Shown: positions 27,195 through 36,884, counted from the first letter of the stretch. The stretch: DNA of 46,880 bases from Methylobacter sp. (GCA_026399025.1 JAPLRU010000090.1:1-46880); one strand, 5' to 3'. Made by a program: numbers and translations. The notes: generated by a model not told the origin, from the letters alone.

Positions 27195-28823
27195 TCATGG
27201 CTTCTTGGCATGTTGCTCGGGGGATACCCGCAACTCGCCGATGCCGATCCGCAATGCCTCGACGTCCAGTTCATATTCAAGACGATGCAGAATCTCGTCG
27301 CTGATGACGCCGTTGTTGCGAAGCGAGATCACCGTCAAGCGCTCGGCGGTTAAGGTCTCATGGCGCAAACGCCGGAACGCCTCGGTGACGACTTTGGTAC
27401 ATTCGGTGTTGGCGGCTTCAACGTCGACATTGCGTTGCAGCCGTTGACCATAGTGGATACGCAATTGTTCGATGTGGTCCGGAACCGGCCAATCTTCATT
27501 AGTCACCGCATCAAGCAGCTCTAAAGCCGCCGTTGCCGCGTGTTCCCGAGCCAATCTCTCCTCATGTTCGATACTCGTGTCATCACTTAAATCCAAGCGG
27601 TGGATCAGCAGCGGGAGCGACAAGCCTTGCACTACCAAGGTGACCATAATCACCATGAATGCAATCAGGATAATTTCCGCACGGAAGGGGAAGGGCGTAC
27701 CGGTCGCTGTCGTTAACGGCAGAGCCAATGCTGCGGCAAGCGATACGACACCGCGCATACCGCTCCAACCGAGGATGAACAGGTTCGGCCACGACGGCAT
27801 TGGATCCTGTGTCCGTAACGAGGCACTGAGACATCGAGGCAACCAAGCCGCAAACGGAACCCAGACCAAGCGTACAGCGATGGCTGTCGCACTGACCAGT
27901 ATCCCGTTCACAGTAAGTGAGCTCAATTGACTGGATGGAATCGCCTCGCGTAGAGGGTCAAGTTGCAAACCGATGAGGATGAAAATAAGGCCGTTAAGTA
28001 TGAACACGAGAAGCTCCCACACCGCTCTAGCCTGAATTCGGGTAATCGGCGCCACGATTGCGCTGAAATGTTGGCGGATATAGAGCCCCCCGGTCACGCA
28101 GGCCAATACCGCGGAAGCCTGGGCTTGTTCGGCCAGAACCCAGGCAATATAAGGAGCCAACAGCGTAATAGCGATTTCGCTGAAACTGTCTCCGGTCAGA
28201 CCTAACACCCGGCAGCTCACGATACCCACGACAACTCCGACAGCGATGCCCATGCTCGCTGCCAAGAAAAAATCCATGACGGTATGGCTGAAGTCAAAGG
28301 TTCCGCTAACCGCCGCCAGCAGCGCGGCTCGGTACAGCACCAGGGCGGTGGCGTCGTTTACTAAGCTTTCGCCTTCCAGTATGGTGACTATTCGGCGAGG
28401 CAGGTAAAGTTGCTTCATGATCGCCGTAGCCGAAACCGCGTCAGGGGGCGACACAATGGCTCCCAACATAATGGCTCCGGCCCAGCCTAGGCCCGGCAGT
28501 ACAGCATGGGCGACACTCGCCACCGCTGCCGCGGTCGCCATCACCAAGCCTACCGCCAAGAGTATGATCGGGCGAACGTTGGCGCGAAAATCCCGCCAAG
28601 AGGTGAAATAAGCGGCGGCCCAAAGCAGGGGCGGCAGGAACACCAGGAAGATGAGGTCGGGATCGAGTCGCACCGAGGGCAGGCCCGGTATGAAACTCAA
28701 GATCAAGCCGCCGATAACCAACAGAATGGGGTAGGGAATGGTCAGCTTGCGCGCAACCGTGGTTAAAGCGAGCACGGCCATTAAGAGTAGAATGATGAAC
28801 TCGAGCTGGTGAAGATTGTCCAT
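27195..28823 (-). CDS. Na+/H+ antiporter, CPA1 family
   Basis: A 542-residue membrane protein from the ATG at 28823, with AGGAG upstream; the 10 residues of the longer reading are unlikely. About 12 transmembrane helices cover residues 5-410. The ion-binding region reads LEGESLVNDATALVLYRAALLA, with the conserved Asn-Asp pair, and PPDAVSATAIMKQL is also characteristic. The 130-residue C-terminal cytoplasmic domain is helical. It exchanges cytoplasmic Na+ (or K+) for protons, for pH and salt balance. It stands alone between a repeat-rich gap and the DUF4912 gene. Confidence 0.93.
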   Translation of the reverse strand: MDNLHQLEFIILLLMAVLALTTVARKLTIPYPILLVIGGLILSFIPGLPSVRLDPDLIFLVFLPPLLWAAAYFTSWRDFRANVRPIILLAVGLVMATAAAVASVAHAVLPGLGWAGAIMLGAIVSPPDAVSATAIMKQLYLPRRIVTILEGESLVNDATALVLYRAALLAAVSGTFDFSHTVMDFFLAASMGIAVGVVVGIVSCRVLGLTGDSFSEIAITLLAPYIAWVLAEQAQASAVLACVTGGLYIRQHFSAIVAPITRIQARAVWELLVFILNGLIFILIGLQLDPLREAIPSSQLSSLTVNGILVSATAIAVRLVWVPFAAWLPRCLSASLRTQDPMPSWPNLFILGWSGMRGVVSLAAALALPLTTATGTPFPFRAEIILIAFMVIMVTLVVQGLSLPLLIHRLDLSDDTSIEHEERLAREHAATAALELLDAVTNEDWPVPDHIEQLRIHYGQRLQRNVDVEAANTECTKVVTEAFRRLRHETLTAERLTVISLRNNGVISDEILHRLEYELDVEALRIGIGELRVSPEQHAKKP

Positions 28824-29155
28824 ACAGACTCCTATTCCGCCGCAAATATTCAACGCCTTAAACGGTGACCCATTTGCGGACGAAATTATAGTGCTAAAAC
28901 TATGCGGGAATTGGGGTTGAGCGCTACGAAGAGCAGCGTCAGGCTGTAAAACAGGCTACGGAATTTACCGATTCCGGTTTATATTTTTACCATGAAGTGA
29001 AGAGGCAACACCACTAAAACGATGACAAATTAACCTTGATGAGTTGAGCGGAGTTCGTTTTTATCTTGAATTCCGTCGAGTAAGGGAAATGCGGCTTTCC
29101 ATTTAAAGCGCGGCGCATAAAAGGCTTAACCGTTTGCTCCGATCCTGTGGCTCGC
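28824..29155. other. Gene-free stretch
   Basis: Upstream of the antiporter gene. No gene or clear repeat seen; the antiporter promoter should lie near 28824-28900. Confidence 0.4.
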
Positions 29156-29305
29156 TGCCATTAAGTTAAGAAAAAAAGTAACAAACACATGTTAATCGAG
29201 TAGGGCGTGCCGTGCGCGCCAAAGGGATAGCAAGATGTCTCAAGCATAGTGAAAGGCGCGCACGGCACGCCCTACGGCTGTTTACTTTTCTTTAACTTCA
29301 TGGCA
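29156..29305. repeat. MITE-like element, 150 bp
   Basis: Imperfect terminal inverted repeats (TGCCATTAAGTTAAG at the left and the complement of TTTAACTTCATGGCA at the right) enclose a perfect 21-bp inverted repeat, arms 29200-29220 and 29255-29275, rich in GCGC. No coding capacity. The left terminus also occurs at 22021 and, reversed, near 44053. Confidence 0.85.
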
Positions 29306-29334
29306 ATGACCGTTTGGCTTGCTGTTATTAAGAC

Positions 29335-29471
29335 GTAGGCCGGAATAAGTCCGCCCGGCGATAGCCAGGGTGGACGTTTCCGGCGCTCCCAAACCTCGAA
29401 ATGCCGGAAACGCCGGTCCTGCGCTAAGGCGCGGACCGGCTTACTTGTGCCCTATGGGTATTCCGGCCTAC
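29335..29471. repeat. Palindromic element with GTAGGCCGGAATA ends
   Basis: A 137-bp segment with perfect 13-bp inverted ends (29335-29347 and 29459-29471) and internal hairpins, including GCCGGTCC/GGACCGGC (about 29412-29440). A short open frame across it is an artefact of the repeat. The gap 28824-29671 holds no convincing gene. Confidence 0.8.
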
Positions 29472-29671
29472 ATTGAGATGTGTATAACGATGAGCGCCGG
29501 AGCGCGGGAACGGTCGCTTTATTCATTTCGGACTCTATATCTTGCTGGAGAGGGAGCCGGCTGCCGAAGTTATTTCATGCGCGTTCTTTAGGCTAGAGAG
29601 CTAATGAGACGAGGGATTAAAAATAAGTTAACATTTGCAGCCGATTACACCTTCTATCCACTTTCTAACTC

Positions 29672-30658
29672 ATGTTTTTCGCCAAGGATTTTATCGAAAC
29701 CGCCGAAGGGCTTATTTTTGCTGTTGTCGCGCAGGGCCTGGAAAATGGCAAAGTGCTGTGTTTTTTACGGTATGTCCATGAACCTTCCGGCTGGAAAAAA
29801 GTCGCAACAGCGCCGGCCAATCATCTTTTACAACAGCGCCATCCTGACTATCTGTATTACTCGCCGGTTTTAGATGCGCATTTGCACGCGGTTGCGGTAG
29901 ATCGGATAGTGCAACATCATCGACCTCAACATAGATTACAACAGCTGATACAGGCAATCCGGCATGATATCGCCAGGGATGGTGTGTATGCCGAAAACCT
30001 GCCGGGAGCAGGTTCGGCGGCTGTCGAGCGGGATTTGTTCGATTTATGCCGGTTATTTGAACGGCAGGGCTTGGATCCGGCGCAACTCGGCATTACCGGA
30101 TCACTCTTAGTAGGAGTTCAGAACCATTCTTCGGATATTGATTTGGTCTGTTACGGCAGGCCTGTTTTTCACCAATGCCGGGCAATAACCGGCAAACTTA
30201 TCGAGTCGGGGCAGTTGCAGACTTTAAATGAGCAGGACTGGCAATTGTCTTACGAGCGCCGTTCATGCGCGTTAAGTTTTGACGATTATGTCTGGCATGA
30301 GCGGCGTAAATGCAATAAGGCAATGATTAACGGGCGCAAATTCGATTTGAATTTTATCGATCATAAGGCCGGTGCAGAGGCTGTCAATTACCGAAAAAAC
30401 GGGACAATAACCTTGCAGTGCCGGGTAAGCGACGACACTTTCGCCTTCGATTACCCGGCTGAATTTAAAATAGATCATGAGCGGATCGGCTCTATCGTCA
30501 GCTTTACCGCGACCTATACAGGGCAGGCGGTGCGCGGCGAGACGGTGGAAGTGTCGGGTGTGCTGGAGCAATCGGAACAAGGCCTTCAGCGCATCGTGGT
30601 CGGTTCCAGCCGTGAGGCGCATGGGGAATATATCAAGGTTATTCAATGTTTAAGCTAG
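29672..30658 (+). CDS. Predicted nucleotidyltransferase, first gene of the C1 cofactor cluster
   Basis: A 328-residue protein. The central motif GITGSLLVGVQNHSSDIDLV (about residues 146-165) has the GS and DxD pattern of the nucleotidyltransferase fold, so metal-dependent transfer of a nucleotidyl group is plausible. The N-terminal 130 residues and the C-terminal beta-rich part are not recognised. It overlaps the HAD gene by 13 bp and leads straight into mptG, which suggests a link to H4MPT or methylofuran metabolism, but no reaction can be assigned. The ribosome-binding site before the ATG is weak. Confidence 0.65.
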   Translation: MFFAKDFIETAEGLIFAVVAQGLENGKVLCFLRYVHEPSGWKKVATAPANHLLQQRHPDYLYYSPVLDAHLHAVAVDRIVQHHRPQHRLQQLIQAIRHDIARDGVYAENLPGAGSAAVERDLFDLCRLFERQGLDPAQLGITGSLLVGVQNHSSDIDLVCYGRPVFHQCRAITGKLIESGQLQTLNEQDWQLSYERRSCALSFDDYVWHERRKCNKAMINGRKFDLNFIDHKAGAEAVNYRKNGTITLQCRVSDDTFAFDYPAEFKIDHERIGSIVSFTATYTGQAVRGETVEVSGVLEQSEQGLQRIVVGSSREAHGEYIKVIQCLS

Positions 30659-31308
30659 CTGACTTTGCCGCGGTTATTTTCGACATGGACGGCTTGGTTT
30701 TGGATACCGAGAGCACTTATATAGTTGCGTGGCAACAGGCTGCCGGCGCGATGGGTTACTCTTTTTCCGAGGAGTTTTGCGGATCTTTATCAGGGCTGCA
30801 TTATCAGGATATAGAGCCGAAACTGCTGGCGTATTGTGGGGCCGGATTTAATCCGGCAACGTTTAAGCGCTTGAGCGGCGCTTACTGGCGCGATCATGTC
30901 AATACCCACGGCATCAACATCAAACACGGTTTCACAACATTGCTGGAGTTGTTAATCCGGCGGAAAGTGCCTTATTGCCTGGCGACCAACAGCCGCACGC
31001 TGAATGCGCTGGAATGCCTGGAGCTGGCCGGGATCGGTGAGGTTTTTTCAGTGATCGTTACCCGTGACCACGTTCCCTGCGGCAAACCGGAGCCGGATAT
31101 TTTTTTAACGGCCGCCGCATTATTGCAAGTCGATATTACGCGGTGTTTAGTGCTTGAAGATTCTCATGCCGGTATCGTGGCCGCCTCCAGAGCCGGAGCG
31201 GTGTCGGTGTTTATACCCTCGATAGCGCGGATCGACCCGCGGACGCTTGAGTTATGCGATTTGATGGTCAATGATTTGGCCCGATTGACCGACGTGATTG
31301 GCGCTTAG
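30646..31308 (+). CDS. HAD-superfamily phosphatase (CbbY / beta-phosphoglucomutase-like)
   Basis: A 220-residue HAD hydrolase. Motif I is VIFDMDGLVLDTE (nucleophile D in FDMDG, about residue 13), motif II is CLATNS, motif III contains GKPEPDIF and motif IV is VLEDSHAG. The small helical cap places it with CbbY/YniC/beta-phosphoglucomutase-type enzymes that act on small phosphorylated sugars. It overlaps the nucleotidyltransferase gene by 13 bp and precedes mptG by 67 bp. Bacterial H4MPT is a dephospho form, so a phosphatase in this operon is suggestive, but the substrate is unknown. Confidence 0.85.
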   Translation: MFKLADFAAVIFDMDGLVLDTESTYIVAWQQAAGAMGYSFSEEFCGSLSGLHYQDIEPKLLAYCGAGFNPATFKRLSGAYWRDHVNTHGINIKHGFTTLLELLIRRKVPYCLATNSRTLNALECLELAGIGEVFSVIVTRDHVPCGKPEPDIFLTAAALLQVDITRCLVLEDSHAGIVAASRAGAVSVFIPSIARIDPRTLELCDLMVNDLARLTDVIGA

Positions 31309-31375
31309 TTCACAGCCGATAGGGCGATCATGTATACTTCCGGCAATTTTTGCAGAACAAACACAGCCATAATCC

Positions 31376-32338
31376 TTGATAATTCAACATTCTAAAGTTT
31401 CAGTTATTGCCCCGGCCAGATTGCACATGGGCTTCATTGATTTAAGCGGATCCTTGGGTCGACACTTCGGCAGTATCGGCATTGCGCTTAACGAAATCAG
31501 TACGCGTCTGTCCGTAACAGGCGCCGAACACCTCACCATTACCGGCTTCGCTACGTCGCGGGCCGAAAAGTGCGTATCCAGGCTATGTGAGGTGCTGCAA
31601 GTATCCGACAAGCTCAATATAACCATCGACAGCGCGATTCCGGAGCATGTAGGCTTGGGCTCGGGCACGCAAATGTCCTTGGCAATCGGTACCGCATTGA
31701 ATGAATTTTACGGCTTGGGCTTGACTGTGCGAGAGCTTGCCGCGGTAACCGACAGGGGTTTGCGTTCAGGCATCGGTATCGGCGTTTTTGAGCAAGGCGG
31801 CTTGGTTGTCGATGGTGGTCGCGGCGAAAAAACGCTTACGCCGCCGGTGCTGGCGCATATGGATGTACCGAACGACTGGCGCTTTATTTTGGTGTTCGAC
31901 CGGCGCGGCCAAGGCTTGCACGGTCAGCAGGAAATACAGGCGTTTAAAGAGCTGCCGCCTTTTCCCCGAGAAGAAGCCTCAAGGCTGTGCTATTTATTGC
32001 TGATGCAGGGACTGCCTGCGGTGGCTGAAAACGACATTATTAAATTCGGCGATGTGATTAGCCAACTGCAACGCTCGGTCGGGGAGCATTTCTCTTCGGC
32101 TCAGGGCGGCGTCTTTACCAGCCCCGAAGTGGCGGCCGCGATGCAATGGTTGGAGCGGCAAGGCGCGGTGGCTATCGGTCAAACCTCATGGGGGCCGACC
32201 GGGTTTTGCACGATTGATGGCGCCGAACGGACTGAGTCGATTGCCGATCAAGCCCGGCAGGCGTTTGCGCATTTCGATACATTGAGCTTTGTGGTTGCCA
32301 GCGCGCGAAATAGCGGAGGGGATGTTTTTGTTGGTTAG
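31376..32338 (+). CDS. mptG: Beta-ribofuranosylaminobenzene 5'-phosphate synthase
   Basis: A 320-residue GHMP-kinase-fold enzyme condensing p-aminobenzoate (or 4-hydroxybenzoate) with PRPP, the committed step of methanopterin synthesis. Features: ARLHMGFIDLSGSLGRHFGS at the N-terminus, the glycine-rich VGLGSGTQMSLAIGTALN loop, and RSGIGIGVFEQGGLVVDGG. An in-frame TAA two codons upstream (31370) leaves the TTG at 31376 as the only usable conventional start; no strong ribosome-binding site is seen. It begins the run mptG-ATP-grasp-mch-RimK-like-CitG-like-fae. Confidence 0.93.
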   Translation: MIIQHSKVSVIAPARLHMGFIDLSGSLGRHFGSIGIALNEISTRLSVTGAEHLTITGFATSRAEKCVSRLCEVLQVSDKLNITIDSAIPEHVGLGSGTQMSLAIGTALNEFYGLGLTVRELAAVTDRGLRSGIGIGVFEQGGLVVDGGRGEKTLTPPVLAHMDVPNDWRFILVFDRRGQGLHGQQEIQAFKELPPFPREEASRLCYLLLMQGLPAVAENDIIKFGDVISQLQRSVGEHFSSAQGGVFTSPEVAAAMQWLERQGAVAIGQTSWGPTGFCTIDGAERTESIADQARQAFAHFDTLSFVVASARNSGGDVFVG

Positions 32339-32349
32339 AACGATGTAGC

Positions 32350-33444
32350 GTGGACATGATATTAATCGTCGCCAATTCGGGGCGCATGTTGGCGCAGGCT
32401 GCACAACAAGCGGGTTTGAAGCCTTTGGTCATTGACCTGTTTGCCGACCTGGACATGCAAGGCTATGCAGAAGATTTTCGCCAGGTAAAATCTTTAGCCG
32501 AATCCGACCTGGCTCCCGCTGTCGATTATTTCACCGAACATTACGCTGTCACCCATGTCATCTACGGCAGCGGCTTTGAATGCCATCCCGAAAGCCTTTT
32601 TTATCTGAATAGTCGCTTGATTATAGTGGGCAATCATCCCGATGTTTTTGCCGGGCAACAGGATAAACAGGCGTTTTTTTCTACCTTGGATCGGTTAAAT
32701 ATTCCTTATCCGGACGTCGTTTTTAGCGCGCCCGATTACTCAGACGGTTGGTTGCTTAAGCCTATGCGAGGACAGGGCGGTTTCGGCATCAAGCGTTATG
32801 ATGCCGATGCCGAGGCGGAAAATCCGGTCTATTGGCAAAAATTTCAGAGCGGTACGCCGCATTCCGTGCTGTTCCTGGCCGACGGGCGGCAGCTGCAAAT
32901 TATCGGTTTTAACCGGCAGTGGGCTGTGCGTTTAAGCGATGATCGGGAATTTGTTTTTTCAGGTGTGATCAATAATGCGGACCTGCCGGATGCGCACAAA
33001 GAATTGATAAGCGACTGGTTAACACAGCTGGTTCCTTTGTTTGAGCTAAAAGGCTTAAATTCTCTGGATTTTATTTACGAGAAGGGCCGCAGCTATGTTT
33101 TGGAAATCAATCCCCGGCCTTCCGCCAGCCTGCAATTATATGATCGGGACTTGTTAATCAGGCATATTCAAGCCTGCACAAGCGCTACTTCGTTTACAGC
33201 GGGTGCGCCTTCTTTACCGGCCTGTTTTACCGGCTATCGGATTATTTATGCCGAACAGGATGTAATAATCCCCCGTCAATTCGACTGGCCGGACGGCTGT
33301 ATGGATTTGCCCAATCCCGGCAATATGTGTCGCACAGGGCAGCCGATATGCAGTATTATTGCGCACCAAAAAAACTTACAGGCAGTAGTGGAACAGCTAC
33401 TGGCTAAACAGCAACTTATTTTTAGTAAATTTAAAAGGTTTTGA
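32350..33444 (+). CDS. ATP-grasp family protein of the H4MPT cluster
   Basis: A 364-residue protein, from a GTG at 32350 or the ATG two codons later. The N-terminal Rossmann-like half ([19 protein letters not shown]) is followed by an ATP-grasp domain: [18 protein letters not shown] as nucleotide-binding lid and [17 protein letters not shown] as metal-binding block. ATP-grasp enzymes join a carboxylate to an amine through an acyl-phosphate. Members of this kind recur in methylotroph C1-transfer islands. It is 11 bp after mptG and runs into mch. Role probably in cofactor side-chain assembly; substrate unknown. Confidence 0.82.
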   Translation: MDMILIVANSGRMLAQAAQQAGLKPLVIDLFADLDMQGYAEDFRQVKSLAESDLAPAVDYFTEHYAVTHVIYGSGFECHPESLFYLNSRLIIVGNHPDVFAGQQDKQAFFSTLDRLNIPYPDVVFSAPDYSDGWLLKPMRGQGGFGIKRYDADAEAENPVYWQKFQSGTPHSVLFLADGRQLQIIGFNRQWAVRLSDDREFVFSGVINNADLPDAHKELISDWLTQLVPLFELKGLNSLDFIYEKGRSYVLEINPRPSASLQLYDRDLLIRHIQACTSATSFTAGAPSLPACFTGYRIIYAEQDVIIPRQFDWPDGCMDLPNPGNMCRTGQPICSIIAHQKNLQAVVEQLLAKQQLIFSKFKRF

Positions 33445-33449
33445 CCCTC

Positions 33450-34433
33450 ATGGAATATACAGCCAGCGTTAACAAATTGACCCAGCCCTTGGTGCAGCAT
33501 TTACTTGATAATGCCGATAAATTACGTTTAGGTGTGGAAAAGTTAGCCAACGGCTGCACGATCATTGATGCCGGCATTAAAGTGCCGGGCGGCATTGAAG
33601 CCGGGCGCATTATTGCTGAAATTTGTCTCGGCGGCATGGGCACGGTAAGCATCAGCCACAGTTCTTATACCGATAACTGGCCGCTATCGGTGAATGTACA
33701 TACCGGTAATCCGGTGCTGGGGTGTTTGGGCAGTCAATATGCCGGCTGGAGCTTGTCTCACGGTAAATATTACGCCTTAGGCTCAGGCCCTGCTCGCGCG
33801 ATGGCCACCAAATTGAAAGACGGCAATCAGGAGCCGGTTGAAGAGTTATACAAAGAGTTGGCTTATCAGGACAGTAATGATTCCACTGTGTTAGTGATTG
33901 AAAACGACGCTGTGCCACCGGTTGAAATCGTCGAAAAAGTTGCCGCCGCCTGTAAGGTCGATCCGTCCAAACTGACTATCATCGTTACCCCGACCAGCAG
34001 TTTGGCCGGTGGTGTGCAAGTGGTTGCTCGGGTACTCGAAGTGGCTATGCATAAGGCTCACGCTCTACATTTTCCGTTGGAAAATATTATCGACGGCAGC
34101 GGCAGTGCGCCGATCTGCCCTCCGCATCCGAATTTTGTTAAAGCCATGGGGCGCACAAATGATGCGATTTTGTTTGCCGGGCAAGTGCATATTTTTGTTA
34201 AAGGCAGCGACGAAGAAGCTGAAAAACTGGCTAAGGAATTGCCAAGCTCAACATCTAAAGACTACGGCAAACCGTTTGCGGACATCTTCAAACAATATGA
34301 ATACGACTTTTTTAAGATTGACGCGATGTTGTTTAGCCCTGCCAGCGTTATTGTGACAGCGGTGGAGTCCGGCAAGAGTTTTCGCGCGGGCAAATTGGAT
34401 AATGCCTTGTTGGATCAATCGTTTGGGGCGTAG
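33450..34433 (+). CDS. mch: Methenyl-H4MPT cyclohydrolase
   Basis: A 327-residue enzyme catalysing methenyl-H4MPT to formyl-H4MPT in the formaldehyde-oxidation pathway. It is recognised from [45 protein letters not shown] and [16 protein letters not shown]. The ATG at 33450 is preferred over a TTG at 33441 because AAAGG lies upstream and the family usually starts near here. It is flanked by ATP-grasp genes in a compact same-strand run, and fae lies two genes further on. Confidence 0.96.
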   Translation: MEYTASVNKLTQPLVQHLLDNADKLRLGVEKLANGCTIIDAGIKVPGGIEAGRIIAEICLGGMGTVSISHSSYTDNWPLSVNVHTGNPVLGCLGSQYAGWSLSHGKYYALGSGPARAMATKLKDGNQEPVEELYKELAYQDSNDSTVLVIENDAVPPVEIVEKVAAACKVDPSKLTIIVTPTSSLAGGVQVVARVLEVAMHKAHALHFPLENIIDGSGSAPICPPHPNFVKAMGRTNDAILFAGQVHIFVKGSDEEAEKLAKELPSSTSKDYGKPFADIFKQYEYDFFKIDAMLFSPASVIVTAVESGKSFRAGKLDNALLDQSFGA

Positions 34434-34442
34434 AGCATAGGC

Positions 34443-35345
34443 GTGGGTCGTATAGCCATTTTTACCGATGATCCCGGCTGGCATGGCAAACAATTAAGCT
34501 TGGCCTTCGCCGGTCGAGGCTATCGCTGCGATTACGTTTCGTTAACCGAATGCCGGTTTGCCATCGAATCCGGCCGACAACCGGTTTTTATTCCGGGCTT
34601 TGAACACGAACTTCCCGATGCGGCTTTTGTGCGCGGCGTACCCGGCGGTTCGCTGGAAGAAGTGGTGTTGTATCTGGACTTTCTTCATGCGTTAAAAATA
34701 CTGGGCATTCCTGTCTACAATGACGGACATGCGGTAGAACGTAGCGTCGATAAAGCGATGACCAGCTTTTTACTGCACAATGCCGGATTGCCGACGCCGA
34801 TGACTTGGGTTCTGCGTGATCGTGAGCAAGCGTTAAGCATTGCAGAAACTGAACTAAACCAGGGGCATTTGTTGATCAGCAAGCCCTTGTTTGGGTCGCA
34901 AGGCGAAGGTATACGTCGTATTGAAAAATCGACCGACTTGTTTTGGTTGACCGGCAGTCATGGCGTTTATTACCTGCAACGCTTCGTCCATTGCGAGGGC
35001 GACGGTTTTTCCGACCATCGCGTTTTTGTGATTAACGGGAAGGCGGTTGCTGCAATGAGAAGACGCGGAACATTCTGGCTCAATAACGTTGCCCGCGGCG
35101 CCAGTTGCGAGTTGATTGAGTTGGAAGCGGAAATGGTCGATTTGGCGGTTAAAGCGACTGCGGTGTTAACGATGGATTATGCCGGCGTCGATATTATCCG
35201 GGATAGGGAAGGGCGTTGCACCGTTATCGAAGTTAACAGCATTCCGGCCTGGAAAGGGCTGGAAAGCGTTTGCGATGTTAATATTGCCGAGCTGATGGTC
35301 GACGATTTAATCAGTCGTAAAATCAATAAATGTGCAGCGGCATGA
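34443..35345 (+). CDS. RimK-like ATP-grasp ligase (Orf5 type)
   Basis: A 300-residue ATP-grasp protein from a GTG start. Features: VDKAMTSFLLHNAGLPTPMTW, LLISKPLFGSQGEGIRRI (nucleotide lid), and VIEVNSIPAWKGLESV (metal ligands). It resembles RimK and the archaeal MptN H4MPT:glutamate ligase, and corresponds to the Orf5-type gene conserved beside mch in H4MPT-using bacteria. Such ligases add glutamate residues; bacterial methylofuran has a polyglutamate tail, so tail synthesis is a plausible role. That role is inference. Its stop overlaps the next gene's ATG (ATGA). Confidence 0.85.
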   Translation: MGRIAIFTDDPGWHGKQLSLAFAGRGYRCDYVSLTECRFAIESGRQPVFIPGFEHELPDAAFVRGVPGGSLEEVVLYLDFLHALKILGIPVYNDGHAVERSVDKAMTSFLLHNAGLPTPMTWVLRDREQALSIAETELNQGHLLISKPLFGSQGEGIRRIEKSTDLFWLTGSHGVYYLQRFVHCEGDGFSDHRVFVINGKAVAAMRRRGTFWLNNVARGASCELIELEAEMVDLAVKATAVLTMDYAGVDIIRDREGRCTVIEVNSIPAWKGLESVCDVNIAELMVDDLISRKINKCAAA

Positions 35346-36193
35346 CGATTTCCCCGGAGCAACTCAGAGAGCTTTACCGGCAAGCCTGCGAAGTCGATGT
35401 GCAGGCCTTTAAGCCCGGTAATGTCAGTGTTTATGCGGAGGGTCATGATATGACCGTAGCCGATTTCAGGCTCAGCGCTAAAGTCAGTGCGGAGCCTCTT
35501 TGCAATCCTGATTATTCCTTGGGCGAAAAAATCTATTATGCGGTCAAGGCGACGCGCGAGGCGGTCGGTTGCAATACTAATTTAGGTATTATTTTACTGT
35601 GCGCGCCACTGATTCAGGCAATCAGCGGCATACGCTCGGGATTAACATTAAGGCAAGCGGTTGGCAAGATTATTGCCGAGACCACAATAGCGGATGCGGA
35701 TTGGGTTTTTAAAGCCATAACTTTGGCATCGCCGGGCGGCTTGGGTAACTCCGGTCAGCAGGATGTCAAGGAGCAAGCATCGGTTACATTGCTTGAAGCA
35801 ATGAAAATAGCCAGTGCCAGGGATCGTATTGCGCTCCAATATACAACTGATTACCAAGATGTTTTTAATTTCCTACTTTTTAGGTATAATATCGGACTTG
35901 ATCGATGGGGTGACCGGAATTGGGCGGCAGTGGCAGCGTATGCCGACATGCTGAGCCAGTTTCCCGACAGTCATATCGAAAGGAAATACGGAGATCAGTA
36001 CTCTGAGAGGGTAGCGACCGGAATGGCTCAACTCAGTGAGGAGCTGTTTAAAACTGATAATCCCGAGCAAATAATGCCGTTGCTTTTTGCTCTGGATCAG
36101 GAGCTTAAACTTTGTAGTATAAATCCGGGTACGACAGCCGATATGATCGTGGCGACCGTATTCACCGCATTTCTAGAGGATCTTAATCAGTAA
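35342..36193 (+). CDS. CitG-like protein (Orf7 type)
   Basis: A 283-residue protein related to triphosphoribosyl-dephospho-CoA synthase (CitG/MdcB). The start at 35342 gives the typical ATGA overlap with the previous gene; an ATG at 35330 is possible. Features: QACEVDVQAFKPGNVSVYAE (the KPGNV motif), NTNLGIILLCAPL and SPGGLGNSGQQDV. There is no citrate lyase or malonate decarboxylase here; instead it sits between the RimK-like gene and fae, as in other methylotrophs. It probably makes a nucleotide-linked ribosyl or related precursor for the C1 cofactors, but the reaction is not known to me. Confidence 0.85.
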   Translation: MTISPEQLRELYRQACEVDVQAFKPGNVSVYAEGHDMTVADFRLSAKVSAEPLCNPDYSLGEKIYYAVKATREAVGCNTNLGIILLCAPLIQAISGIRSGLTLRQAVGKIIAETTIADADWVFKAITLASPGGLGNSGQQDVKEQASVTLLEAMKIASARDRIALQYTTDYQDVFNFLLFRYNIGLDRWGDRNWAAVAAYADMLSQFPDSHIERKYGDQYSERVATGMAQLSEELFKTDNPEQIMPLLFALDQELKLCSINPGTTADMIVATVFTAFLEDLNQ

Positions 36194-36231
36194 CAAGACT
36201 GTACTGTTACTAATAGGGCTTCAAAAGGAAT

Positions 36232-36266
36232 TTGTTAAAAACAAATAAGGGGACATTAATAATGTC
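36232..36266 (+). promoter_or_regulatory. fae promoter overlapped by palindromic operator
   Basis: TTGTTA (36232-36237) and ATTAAT (36255-36260) with a 17-bp spacer form a plausible sigma-70 promoter. The -10 region lies inside a perfect 15-bp palindrome, GACATTAATAATGTC (36252-36266). Its 13-bp core, ACATTAATAATGT, recurs exactly at 39769-39781 before the MarR-type gene. This is a typical repressor arrangement. Confidence 0.6.
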
Positions 36267-36315
36267 AATAGTAGATTCAATCTTTTCATTTTTTTCTTCA
36301 CAGGGGATATTAAGC

Positions 36316-36825
36316 ATGGCTAAAATCAATAAATTGTGCGTTGGCGAATCTTTAGTGGGTGAAGGCAACGAAGTTGCTCACATCGATTTGATGGTTGGAC
36401 CACGTGGTTCAGCAGCTGAAACTGCATTCGCAAATTGCTTAACAAACAACAAAGACGGCTTTTCAAGCTTGTTGGCTGTTGTTGCACCTAACCTGATGGT
36501 TAAACCATCTACTGTTATGTTCAACAAAGTAACCATCAAAGGCGCAAAACAAGCTGTTCAAATGTTTGGCCCAGCTCAACGCGGCGTTGCTATGGCTGTT
36601 GCTGATTGTGTAGAAGACGGCACAATCCCAGCTGCTGAAGCTGATGATTTATTCGTATCAGTCGGTGTATTCATTCACTGGGCTGCAGAAGACGATGCTA
36701 AAATCCAACAATACAACTACGAAGCTACTAAAGAAGCTCTGAAACGTGCTGTTGCGGGTTCACCTACTGCGGCTGAAGTTGTTGCTGCTAAAGGTACTGC
36801 TGTACATCCATTCGCCGCTAACTAA
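36316..36825 (+). CDS. fae: Formaldehyde-activating enzyme
   Basis: A 169-residue enzyme catalysing condensation of formaldehyde with H4MPT to methylene-H4MPT, the entry step of formaldehyde oxidation. The start is [20 protein letters not shown] at 36316 with AGGGG upstream and matches the family length; an in-frame ATG at 36262 would add 18 residues, but it lies inside the palindromic operator. H22 in GNEVAHIDL is the expected catalytic histidine. Codons are markedly biased to GCT, GTT, AAA and CCA, unlike the GC-rich neighbours, consistent with very high expression. It has its own promoter and terminator. Confidence 0.97.
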   Translation: MAKINKLCVGESLVGEGNEVAHIDLMVGPRGSAAETAFANCLTNNKDGFSSLLAVVAPNLMVKPSTVMFNKVTIKGAKQAVQMFGPAQRGVAMAVADCVEDGTIPAAEADDLFVSVGVFIHWAAEDDAKIQQYNYEATKEALKRAVAGSPTAAEVVAAKGTAVHPFAAN

Positions 36826-36854
36826 GATTTATTTAGTTATCAAGAATGATAAAA

Positions 36855-36876
36855 ATACCCCGGTTTAACGGGGTAT
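36855..36876. terminator. Bidirectional intrinsic terminator after fae
   Basis: ATACCCCG (36855-36862) pairs with CGGGGTAT (36869-36876) around a 6-nt loop, followed by TTTTTTT on the plus strand and preceded by an A-run serving the minus strand. It separates fae from the convergent HisA-like gene. Confidence 0.95.
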
Positions 36877-36884
36877 TTTTTTGC

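Noticed and set aside
29370..29591. Short plus-strand frame near 29.4 kb
   Set aside because: It is composed largely of the palindromic element at 29335-29471 and has no protein-like motif.
36262..36315. Extended fae start adding 18 residues
   Set aside because: The upstream ATG lies within the palindromic operator, and family members begin at the MAKINK-like position, which has its own AGGGG ribosome-binding site.
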